Below, piece by piece: positions 54,501 to 61,594 of a DNA stretch of 64,000 nucleotides. The notes below the pieces were generated by a model, which was not told where the DNA came from, did no database searches, and worked only from the letters and a program-made list of their open reading frames with translations. Position 1 is the first letter of the stretch. The number at the start of each line of letters is the position of its first letter. This DNA is from Candidatus Competibacteraceae bacterium (GTDB lineage: Bacteria; Pseudomonadota; Gammaproteobacteria; Competibacterales; Competibacteraceae). The position numbers were made by a program, and so were the translations under genes. The stretch is taken from contig JADJPA010000002.1 in assembly GCA_016713505.1 (NCBI GenBank), positions 372,001-436,000 of the forward strand, read 5' to 3'.

Positions 54501-54918
54501 GCGCGAGTCGGAGCGCGTGGCCCACGCCGCGCTCGATGCGCTGACCGCGCACATCGCCATCCTCGACGAAACGGGTACGATTCTCACGGTCAATCGGGCG
54601 TGGCGAAAATTTGCCCTGAAAAACGGTGGCGCGCTGGAGCAGGTGGCCGAGGGCGTCAATTATTTGGAGGTGTGCGATCGGGTCCAGGGCGGCGGCGCCA
54701 GCGACGCCAGCGACGCCACCGCTTTTGCCGCGGGCATTCGCGCCGTGCTGCGCGGAGATTGCCAGCGGTTCGTGTACGGTTATCCTTGCCATCTGGCGCG
54801 GGAACAACGTTCCTTCGTAGGACGGGTGATCCGGCTGCCCGGCGAAGGACCGACCCGCGTCGTGGTGGCTCACGAGCTTAGCCGGGCCGAGCCAGAGGAG
54901 AACGATGGCCTTCGGTAA
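51556..54918 (+). CDS. CheB-CheR-PAS fusion signalling protein
   Basis: 1120 residues. The N-terminal CheB methylesterase domain (about 18-200) has the Ser/His/Asp triad S25 in GASAGG, H52 in IQHLSP and D144 in GTGSDG. A CheR methyltransferase follows (about 215-480; WVAGCSTGEEAY, FATDLD). A PAS-like domain, a coiled coil of tandem TNEELQS-type heptads (about 655-730) and three more PAS-like domains complete the chain. There is no receiver on CheB and no kinase core. Such fusions usually act with a kinase; a PAS hybrid kinase gene follows 41 bases downstream. GGAG precedes the ATG. Confidence 0.92.
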   Translation: MPDDDHSQGPSKPSSPAYYVGIGASAGGLEALESFFSQMTADSGMAFIVIQHLSPDYKSMMVELLSKRTTMPVRRAEEGMRVEADSVYLIPPKKILSIVRGKLLLSESDPNRGLNLPIDVFLRSLAQDQAEKTIAIILSGTGSDGVRGIRAIKEAGGVVLVQNEESARFDGMPRAAVSTGLADFILPPDTMPERLLSFIHNPYAPKSDQPPALLSDEDGLARIFALLRERTRVDFTHYKPSTMIRRIERRMTMNQIHDLRDYVRFMESYAGEVMVLYRELLIGVTSFFRDREVFDELENKHLPQLFERVETREVRFWVAGCSTGEEAYTLAILGREVLERLGKRTDIKIFATDLDHDAILRASSGVYPESIVADLPPGYLSKYFHRRQDHHYQVDRSLREMVVFAQHNLIKDPPFTKIELVSCRNLLIYLQPILQRKAMELMNFSLNPQGLLLLGSSETPGDLSDAFETLHQKFKIYASKGKRNPTGNSLEFTTLSEPRLKYGRPRFSNSPPPRDPQEERLLDRLLQALADDYVPLAVVVNEQREALYILGDPEGYFRLQPGKMLNDVTKIVARDLATPLATGLQRVFSVGDELKYSGIRVKQHDGTRTVQIRIRLLPGKRGQEVLAVVLIEAGVAQPPEPASVGTSVYDLDRGAEQRIRDLEQELQFSRENLQATIEELETANEELQATNEELLASNEELQSTNEELQSTNEELQSVNEELHTVNAEHQSKIVELIELNNDLDNLITSTRIATLFLDENMIIRRFTPGIKQIFKILDGDVGRPVSHLLHTLTDVEPYELARTVMRGDGEQKREVHTEDGAWFLMRVLPYYVSAEMVSGVVLTFTDISLLKIAREALSERETRLTSLYRAVPVGVGRIVKRVFLEANQQLCQMLGYDSEELIGQSTRVLYLSDEAFESAGKDFYGRIQEQGTGTVETRWRRRDGMIMPVLISGSVLDPENSDDGVIFAVLDLSDRESALAKLRESERVAHAALDALTAHIAILDETGTILTVNRAWRKFALKNGGALEQVAEGVNYLEVCDRVQGGGASDASDATAFAAGIRAVLRGDCQRFVYGYPCHLAREQRSFVGRVIRLPGEGPTRVVVAHELSRAEPEENDGLR

Positions 54919-54959
54919 GATCGAACGGGATCATGTCTTGAGTGGAATCAGGGTGCTAT

Positions 54960-56747
54960 ATGATGCAAAACGAGCAGGATCAAGCAAAAAGCCTTCGGGA
55001 GAAAGCCGAAGCCAGCGCGGCGCGGCGCGGCGCGGACGCGCTGGAATTTTCCGCTGAGCCCAGCAAGCTGATTCACGAACTCCAGGTCCATCAGATCGAG
55101 CTGGAGATTCAAAACGAAGAGTTGCGCCGCGTCCTGAGCGAACTGGAACAATCCCGCAATCAGTTTTCTCTGTTGTTCCATCAAGCCCCGATCGGCTATC
55201 TGGTATTGAACGATGTCGGCCTGATTCATGAGGTCAACGAAACCTTCAGCCGGATGGTGAACGCCACGCGGGAGCGCTTGATCGGAACTCCGTTCTCGGA
55301 GTGTATGGAGGGTGACGATCGGGGGGTGTTTCTGGCGCGCTATCGCGCGTTTTTCAGCAATCCGGCGGGAAAAAGCCTGGAAGCGCTGATCTTGCGGGCG
55401 CAAGGCCCGGCGTTTTACGCGCACATGGAAGGCACCATCATCACGACCGCCCTGGGGCGCCAGCAGTCGAACAGCATTCCCCTGCTGTTTTTGGCGGTCA
55501 CCGACATTACCGCCCGGAAATGGGCGGAGGAAAAACGCTTGCAATTGGAGCGCCAGATGCAGCAGACCCAGAAATTGGAAAGCCTGGGGGTGTTGGCCGG
55601 CGGCATCGCGCACGATTTCAACAACTTGCTGACGGTCATCCTGGGCAACGCCAGCATGGCCCTAGACGAACTGCCACCGATCACCACCGCTCGCGACAGC
55701 CTGCTGGCGATCGAGGAAACGTCCCTGCGCGCCGCCGAGCTGTGCCGGCAGATGCTGGCCTATTCGGGCAAGGGCCAATGCGTCATCGAAAACATCCGGA
55801 TGCGCGAGCTGATCGGCGAAATGGTTTCCCTGCTCAAGGCCTCGATCAGCAAGAAAGCGATCTTCAACCTGAATCTGAAAGACGGCTTGCCCCCGCTGCG
55901 CGGCGACCCCAGTCAAATCCGTCAGGTCATCATGAATCTGGTGATCAACGCCTCGGAAGCGCTCGGCGAACACAGCGGCGCCATTACGATTTCGACCGGC
56001 GCCATGGAGTGCTCGCGCGACTATCTGACTGAAGCGTTTCTGGATGAGAGTCTGGCCGAGGGTTCGTATGTGTGGCTGGAGGTGTCCGACACCGGCTGCG
56101 GCATGGATCAGGAAATCCAGCGGCGCATCTTCGAGCCGTTTTTCACCACCAAATTTACCGGGCGCGGCTTGGGTTTGTCGGCGGTGCTGGGCATCGTGCG
56201 CGGCCACAAAGGCGCGCTCAAGGTTTACAGCGAACCGAGCCGAGGCACGGCCTTCAAGGTCTTGTTCCCGGCCGTGCTGGAGGAAAAAGCGCTGGTGAAT
56301 CGCACCTTGGGCGTAAGAACAGGCGCTTGGAAAGGCGCGGGTACCATTCTGTTGGTGGATGATGAGGAGTCGGTGCGGATCATGGGAACCCGAATGCTGG
56401 AGCGCGTCGGGTTTGAGGTGCTGGCGGCCTCGGACGGCCGTGAAGCGTTGGAAATTTACCGGGCACGACCGGACGATATCGCGCTGGTGTTGCTGGATTT
56501 GACCATGCCCGACCTGGACGGCGAGGAGACCTTCCGCGAGCTGCGCCGGATGGACCCGAACGTCTGCGTGGTGATGTCGAGCGGCTATACCGAAAGTGAA
56601 ATCGCGCCGCGTTTCGCGGGCAAGCGGTTGTCTGGTTTCCTGCAAAAGCCTTATACCCTGAATGCGCTCACCCAATGCCTGCGCGGTGCGTTGGGTACTC
56701 AGATACCACGGGAAGAGCTGGCGGTGTCTCAAGACGGTCGGGCGTGA
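54960..56747 (+). CDS. cytoplasmic PAS hybrid histidine kinase
   Basis: 595 residues: a coiled coil (about 30-75, HELQVHQIELEIQNEELRR), a PAS domain (about 75-190), HisKA with the phospho-acceptor His in GGIAHDFNN, an HATPase (DTGCGM, GRGLGLSAV) and a receiver with LLVDDEE and LVLLDLTMPDLDG. No membrane helices, so the signal is intracellular or comes from the preceding CheB-CheR-PAS protein. The ATG at 54960 has AGGG upstream; ATG 54963 and GTG 54942 are alternatives. No separate output regulator is adjacent. Confidence 0.9.
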   Translation: MMQNEQDQAKSLREKAEASAARRGADALEFSAEPSKLIHELQVHQIELEIQNEELRRVLSELEQSRNQFSLLFHQAPIGYLVLNDVGLIHEVNETFSRMVNATRERLIGTPFSECMEGDDRGVFLARYRAFFSNPAGKSLEALILRAQGPAFYAHMEGTIITTALGRQQSNSIPLLFLAVTDITARKWAEEKRLQLERQMQQTQKLESLGVLAGGIAHDFNNLLTVILGNASMALDELPPITTARDSLLAIEETSLRAAELCRQMLAYSGKGQCVIENIRMRELIGEMVSLLKASISKKAIFNLNLKDGLPPLRGDPSQIRQVIMNLVINASEALGEHSGAITISTGAMECSRDYLTEAFLDESLAEGSYVWLEVSDTGCGMDQEIQRRIFEPFFTTKFTGRGLGLSAVLGIVRGHKGALKVYSEPSRGTAFKVLFPAVLEEKALVNRTLGVRTGAWKGAGTILLVDDEESVRIMGTRMLERVGFEVLAASDGREALEIYRARPDDIALVLLDLTMPDLDGEETFRELRRMDPNVCVVMSSGYTESEIAPRFAGKRLSGFLQKPYTLNALTQCLRGALGTQIPREELAVSQDGRA

Positions 56748-56948
56748 CGGGCGGATCGCCGTAGGAAGCAGGTCCCACCCTCACGCGGGGGTGAAAGCGA
56801 GAAGCGCTTGAAAAATAACGCTGCTCAACCAAAAATAAACCTTTTGATCGGTGGGCGCGCTGGCCGGCAGCCGCATGGCCAAGCGTTTAAAGCATAGCAG
56901 TTTTACTGAAGCGGACTGAGTTTTTAAAAGCAAAACAGGAGCACTAAA

Positions 56949-57284
56949 ATGGCCGGATGGTTTGAGTTGAGTAAAAGTAAAGACGGGCAATTTCGCTTTG
57001 TTTTAAAAGCGGGTAACGGTGAAATTATTCTCTCTAGCGAGCTATATAAGGCTAAAAGCTCGGCGCAAAACGGGATAGAGTCGGTCCAGAAAAATTCGGC
57101 CTCAGACGAGCGTTACACCAAAAAAGAGGCCAGCAACGGCAAATTCTATTTTGTGCTCAACGCCGCCAATCACCAGGTCATCGGCACGAGCCAGATGTAT
57201 GCCGAACAGCGCTCGCGGGACGGGGGGATCGCTTCGGTCAAGCAAAACGGTTCAAGCACTGAAATCAAAGATTTAACCGCCTGA
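56949..57284 (+). CDS. DUF1508 (YegP-like) tandem-repeat protein
   Basis: 111 residues made of two copies of the ~50-residue DUF1508 unit: GWFELSKSKDGQFRFVLKAGNGEIILSSELY and then NGKFYFVLNAANHQVIGTSQMY, each followed by a GI-S-V-K/Q-NS ending. The E. coli relative is YegP; the function is unknown, though it is often stress-associated. AGGAG lies ahead of the ATG. The gene is visibly less GC-rich than its surroundings. A 201-base gap separates it from the kinase gene. Confidence 0.9.
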   Translation: MAGWFELSKSKDGQFRFVLKAGNGEIILSSELYKAKSSAQNGIESVQKNSASDERYTKKEASNGKFYFVLNAANHQVIGTSQMYAEQRSRDGGIASVKQNGSSTEIKDLTA

Positions 57285-57342
57285 TGTTGCAATCAAGTCA
57301 AATGGCGGACGCTCCGACCAACAGCCGGGGCTTCCGCGAACT

Positions 57343-57748
57343 TCACCCCATCTGGCGCAGCACCTACGGCAAGATGCCACCGTGCTGGTAATAACGAGCC
57401 TCCTGGGGAGTGTCGATACGGGCTACAGCGGTGAAGGTTTTCAGCGGACCCTGTTCGGTTGTCGCCTGCACGGTGACCTCCCGATCATCCGCTAGGCCCA
57501 GCCGCCAGCAAGGCATCCACCCCCTCGATCGTGAAAACCTCCTGGCCGGTCAGGCCCAGCGTGGCGAGTTCGCGATTGGTCAGCGCCGCCGCTTTCTTGA
57601 CCAAGCCGAAAGCGCGGGTGACCGCCGCTGGAAACCGATGGCCGCCAATTTTGAAGTTCTGGAGAGAACGCTGGGTTTGCGCGCCCCAGTACCGGTCGGC
57701 GGGCGCCTGAATCGCACCCATGCTATCGCTTTCGAACCGAAAAGCCAC
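57343..57748 (-). pseudogene. fumC-acnA deletion remnant
   Basis: On the minus strand, FRFESDSMGAIQAPADRYWG and then AQTQRSLQNFKIGGHRFP with LVKKAAALTN are the N-terminal ~55 residues of class II fumarase. They run directly into LGLTGQEVFTIEGV and, after a +1 shift, REVTVQATTEQGPLKTFTAV, RIDTPQEARYYQHGGILP, a TAG at 57364-57366, and VLRQMG: the C-terminus of aconitase A. Deletion between adjacent fumC and acnA genes explains the chimera; later frameshift and nonsense changes followed. It has no catalytic capacity. Confidence 0.85.
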
Positions 57749-58315
57749 AAGCGCGCTCCTTGCCCGCTGCTATGCGGATGTCGGGTTGAAGGGTGGCGAG
57801 GCGCTACCTGGTCGGGTTTAAGGCGTTTCACCAGGATAGTAGCGTTTAGGCCCTCCGGCCCAGCCTGCGCCAGCGAGTTTTCGCTGCTTCCACCAACCGC
57901 AAGATCGCCATGCCGGCCAGCGTCACGATGAGCCAATCGGCGGCGCTCCGACGGAAGCGGGTCAAAGATTAGACCAGCTTTGGGACAATGATGCCTTTTA
58001 ATGAGGACTGATTCAGTCCTTTTTAAGGGCGTAGACTGTATGGTGACAGGATAGCGATCTCACCTTATAACTACGGGATGTAAATTCTGGTTTGGTTGGA
58101 AGCGTTGCCCGATTGTTTTGAGAGGGGGTAGCGCCATCAAGGCGGCTGTTGCAGTTGAGGGATCGAGTCCGGTGTGTCGAGATGGCTGGCAGCGTTTCAA
58201 TGCGGCACGGCGGAACCTGACTCTTGAAAGGTTTTCTAAACGTCGGCTTTACCGCCATAGCGGCTACCTGGCTTGGTAAGCTCGTTCCCTTTTCAGCGGC
58301 TTGACAGGTGCGATC
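57749..58315. other. gene-free region with possible P-type ATPase tail and a hairpin
   Basis: 567 bases without an intact gene. On the minus strand around 57850-57960 the peptide SAADWLIVTLAGMAILRLVE resembles the last membrane helix of cation P-type ATPases, so more gene debris may be present (weak). At 58004-58024 AGGACTGA/TCAGTCCT followed by TTTT looks like a small terminator on the plus strand, but no gene reads into it. From 58025 to the ovoA start nothing else is recognised. Confidence 0.4.
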
Positions 58316-60748
58316 ATGACTTTAGCTCTTGCGGAGACTGCAACGCCACACGGTGTAGCCGAACCCTGGCGGCGAAACCTGCGCCACGAACTGACCGCCG
58401 AGCTGACCGGTCCCCGTCCCGCTTGGTGGTGGACGGGGCTGTCGCCGCAAGGGTGTCCCGGCGCGCGGGCGGACGGCACGCTGACCTCGTTGCCGCTGCC
58501 AGATTTGGCGACCTGCGCCCGCCAGCAGGTCTTGGACTATTTCAACAATACCTGGACCCTGACCGAGACCCTGTTCTCCGGCCTGCGAAGCGAGGACGCT
58601 TTTTTCCGGCCGCCTTACCATCATTTGCGCCATCCGATGATCTTTTATTACGGCCATCCTCCGGCGCTGTACGTCAACAAGCTGCGGGTGGCCGGTCTGA
58701 TCGACCAGCCGTTGCATCCCTATTTCGAGCAGTTGTTCGAAACCGGGGTGGATGAGATGCGCTGGGACGACATGTCCAAGAACGAAATGCTCTGGCCCAG
58801 CATTCAGGAAGTCCACGCCTACCGCCAGCAGGTGTATCGCACGGTGCGGGAGGTCATCGAAACGCATCCCGATTTGGCGGTCGGTCATGCGCCCATCACC
58901 CAGCAGCATCCGCTGTGGGCGCTGTTCATGGGTTTCGAACACGAGCGGATTCATCTGGAAACCTCCTCGGTGCTGATCCACGAACTGCCGCTCGCTTTGG
59001 TGCAACGTCCCGCCGAGTGGCCGAAGCCGCATCCGAGCGCCGCGCGGCCGGCGGCTTTCCCGCCGCGGGTCGGGCGCGATTATCCCGCTAACGAATTGAT
59101 CGAGGTGCCGGGACAAGCGGTGAGGTTGGGCAAACCGTTGGACTGGCCTTCCTACGGTTGGGACAACGAATACGGCCGGCGCGAAACGGCCATACCCGCG
59201 TTTCAGGCCAGCCGCTACCCGATCAGCAACGGTGAGTTCCATGCGTTTGTGGCGGCCGGCGGTTATCGCGAGCCGCGTTACTGGTCGGAAACCGGCTGGG
59301 CGTGGCGTTCGTTCCGCAACCTGAAAGGGCCGACCTTTTGGGTGCTGGACGGCCCGGCCGGCCTGCATCGCTACAAACTGCGCGCGCTGTTCGAGACCAT
59401 CGAGATGCCGTGGGATTGGCCGGTCGAGGTCAATTACCACGAAGCCAAGGCTTACTGTGCCTGGTGCGCCGAGCGGGAAGGAGGCTCTTATCGTTTGACC
59501 AGCGAAGCGGAGCATCAGGCGCTGCGCGGCGCTACCCAACGCGCGGCGGTTGCCGCAAGCGTCGCGAGCGATCCGGTGATGCGCTTCGCTGGCAACGCGC
59601 TGGCGCGGGAGTGCGGCTGGAATCTCAATCTTGCGCACGGCTCTTCCAGTCCGGTCGATGCGGGTCAACCGACCGAAGCCGGCTTTCATGAGGTGTTCGG
59701 CAACGTCTGGCAATGGCAGGAGGATCATTTCAACCCCTTGCCCGGCGGCAGAGTGCATCCTTATTACGACGATTTCAGCACGCCCTGTTACGACGGCCAG
59801 CATCAGATGATTCTGGGCGGTTCCTGGGTGTCCACCGGCGCTGAGGCGAGTATCTGGGCGCGCTTCCACTTCCGCCCGCATTTTTTCCAGCACGCCGGTT
59901 TCCGGCTGGCGCGCGGCGACGGCGATGGCGGCGCGGTGCGACTGGATGGAGCCGGAACGTCGGGACGGGTCTACGAAGACCCACAAATTCTCAACGAGTA
60001 TTTGTTGCTGCACTACGGCGTGGCCGAGGAGCAGATGCCGTATGCGTTCGGTCCGCGCGACGCGGCAGAATTTCCGCCGCGCTGCGCCCGCTGGCTGCTC
60101 GACGCCGCCCGCGATTACGGAATTCCGACCGACCAGGCGCTGGATGTCGGTTGCGCGGTGGGCCGGGCCAGTTTCGAACTGGCGCGCGGCTATCGGAAGG
60201 TGTTGGGCGTCGATCTCAGCCGGGCTTTCATCGACGCCGCCGAGGCGTTGCGCCGCGATGGCGAACTGCGTTATTTCCGCAAGGATGAAGGCGAGCTGGG
60301 CGCGATGCTGAATGCGATGGTCGATCCGGCCATCGACCGCGGTCGGGTCAACTTCCGGCAGGCCGACGCCGGTTCGTTGCCGGCGGAACTGGTGGGGTTC
60401 GATGCCGTCTTGCTGGGCAACCTGCTGTGCCGGTTGCCCAGCCCCAAGGCGTTGTTGGGGCGGCTCGGCGGGCCGCGCGGACTGGTCAAGCCGGGCGGTT
60501 TGTTGGCGATCTTTTCGCCCTATAGTTGGCTGGAGCGGTTTACCCCACGAGAAGCGTGGCTGGGCGGCTGCGAGCGGGCTGGAGAACCGGTCGGCGGCGC
60601 CGAGGCGGTCAGCGAGTTGTTGCGGGGGGAAGGTTTCGAGTTGTTGCGCGAGGCCGACGTGCCGCTGCTCATCCGCGAGCACGCCCGCAAATATCAATAC
60701 ATCGTAAGCCACGCAACCTTATGGCGGCGCGGGACACCGCCTGGCTGA
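58316..60748 (+). CDS. ovoA: ovothiol synthase OvoA
   Basis: 810 residues in the full OvoA order: DinB-like N-domain, formylglycine-generating-enzyme-like central domain (SRYPISNGEFHAFVAAGGY; NVWQWQEDHFNPLPGG), and C-terminal methyltransferase (ALDVGCAVGRASFELARG). The iron motif HxxxHxE is H209, H213 and E215. The enzyme couples cysteine to histidine with O2 giving the sulfoxide, and the C-domain methylates 4-mercaptohistidine to ovothiol. The ATG at 58316 has AGGTG upstream; TTG 58301 is an alternative. The sulfoxide lyase partner (OvoB) is not nearby. Confidence 0.95.
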   Translation: MTLALAETATPHGVAEPWRRNLRHELTAELTGPRPAWWWTGLSPQGCPGARADGTLTSLPLPDLATCARQQVLDYFNNTWTLTETLFSGLRSEDAFFRPPYHHLRHPMIFYYGHPPALYVNKLRVAGLIDQPLHPYFEQLFETGVDEMRWDDMSKNEMLWPSIQEVHAYRQQVYRTVREVIETHPDLAVGHAPITQQHPLWALFMGFEHERIHLETSSVLIHELPLALVQRPAEWPKPHPSAARPAAFPPRVGRDYPANELIEVPGQAVRLGKPLDWPSYGWDNEYGRRETAIPAFQASRYPISNGEFHAFVAAGGYREPRYWSETGWAWRSFRNLKGPTFWVLDGPAGLHRYKLRALFETIEMPWDWPVEVNYHEAKAYCAWCAEREGGSYRLTSEAEHQALRGATQRAAVAASVASDPVMRFAGNALARECGWNLNLAHGSSSPVDAGQPTEAGFHEVFGNVWQWQEDHFNPLPGGRVHPYYDDFSTPCYDGQHQMILGGSWVSTGAEASIWARFHFRPHFFQHAGFRLARGDGDGGAVRLDGAGTSGRVYEDPQILNEYLLLHYGVAEEQMPYAFGPRDAAEFPPRCARWLLDAARDYGIPTDQALDVGCAVGRASFELARGYRKVLGVDLSRAFIDAAEALRRDGELRYFRKDEGELGAMLNAMVDPAIDRGRVNFRQADAGSLPAELVGFDAVLLGNLLCRLPSPKALLGRLGGPRGLVKPGGLLAIFSPYSWLERFTPREAWLGGCERAGEPVGGAEAVSELLRGEGFELLREADVPLLIREHARKYQYIVSHATLWRRGTPPG

Positions 60749-60842
60749 GGATACGCTGTCCGCGTTCGCCCCGGCCGGACGCTGCCCGCCAGCGGGATCA
60801 GGCGGGCAGCCAGCGCCGGACATCCCGCTCGCTACAAGGAGT

Positions 60843-61445
60843 TCAGGCGGTGGCGGGAAGTTCCAGCACCGCGCCGCTGCCATCGCCTTCGACGCTTTGA
60901 ACATAGAGCCGCGCGACCGTGGCGGCCGGCTGACCGCCGCGAATGTCCATGTGCATGGCTTGTAGCGTCTCGGTCACCCACGGTGGGCTGACCGCGTTGA
61001 CGCGAATCCCGCGCGGCGCTTCCAGCGCGGCGGCGCGGACAAAGCCTTCCAGCCCGGCGTTGACCAGACTGATGGCGGCGCTGCCGGGCATCGGCGAGCG
61101 CGCCAGCACCCCGCTGGTCAGCGTGAACGAGCCGCCATCCCGAATCTGAAAAAAGCCGGTTCTCACCAGATTGACCTGCCCCATCAGCTTGTTCGCCAGG
61201 CTGAATTCGAAGTCGTCGTCGCTCAGACCGGCGAGCGGCCCGAAGCGAGCCAGACCGGCGGCGCTGATCACGGCATCCACCGATCCGGCGGCTTCGAACA
61301 TCGCTCGAATCGAATCCGGTTGGGCCAGATCGACTGTGAGGGGCGTGCTGCCGTGGCTGACGGGAACGATGTCGTGGCGGCCGGAAAGGGCGCCGACTAC
61401 CGCCCGGCCGATCGTGCCGGTGGCGCCGATGACGAGGATGCGCAT
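60843..61445 (-). CDS. SDR-fold protein lacking the catalytic Tyr/Lys
   Basis: 200 residues. The N-terminus ILVIGATGTIGRAV binds NAD(P), and AVISAAG equals the NNAG strand. In the catalytic helix, AISLVNAGLEGFVRAAA aligns with YSASKAALEGF-type sequence but has Ile for the catalytic Tyr and Asn for the Lys. This matches the atypical Lin1944-like short-chain dehydrogenases. It may reduce by another mechanism or act as an NAD(P)-binding regulator. It stands alone between ovoA and the helicase gene. Confidence 0.85.
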   Translation of the reverse strand: MRILVIGATGTIGRAVVGALSGRHDIVPVSHGSTPLTVDLAQPDSIRAMFEAAGSVDAVISAAGLARFGPLAGLSDDDFEFSLANKLMGQVNLVRTGFFQIRDGGSFTLTSGVLARSPMPGSAAISLVNAGLEGFVRAAALEAPRGIRVNAVSPPWVTETLQAMHMDIRGGQPAATVARLYVQSVEGDGSGAVLELPATA

Positions 61446-61594
61446 GAGGATTCTCCTGGGTGCGGGTGGTTGATGGCAGGGCTTAGTGACCAGCCCTGTC
61501 GCTATTTAGAGATGATCCAGCGCGGAACGTGCCTCATTTGACTCAAGTCGCGCCAATTTTTCCGAACGGAGTCGCGCGGCCCCGCGGCTTGAAC

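Noticed and set aside
57850..57960. Possible P-type ATPase C-terminal fragment
   Set aside because: Only about 35 residues of membrane-helix-like sequence; too short and hydrophobic to claim homology, so kept as a note in the intergenic entry.
58004..58024. Stem with T-run as a rho-independent terminator
   Set aside because: The shape fits, but no plus-strand gene reads into it (the nearest ends at 57284), so it is not listed as a separate terminator.
58130..58200. tRNA-like stretch (GGGATCGAGTCC)
   Set aside because: It resembles a T-arm but no acceptor, D or anticodon arms could be folded around it.
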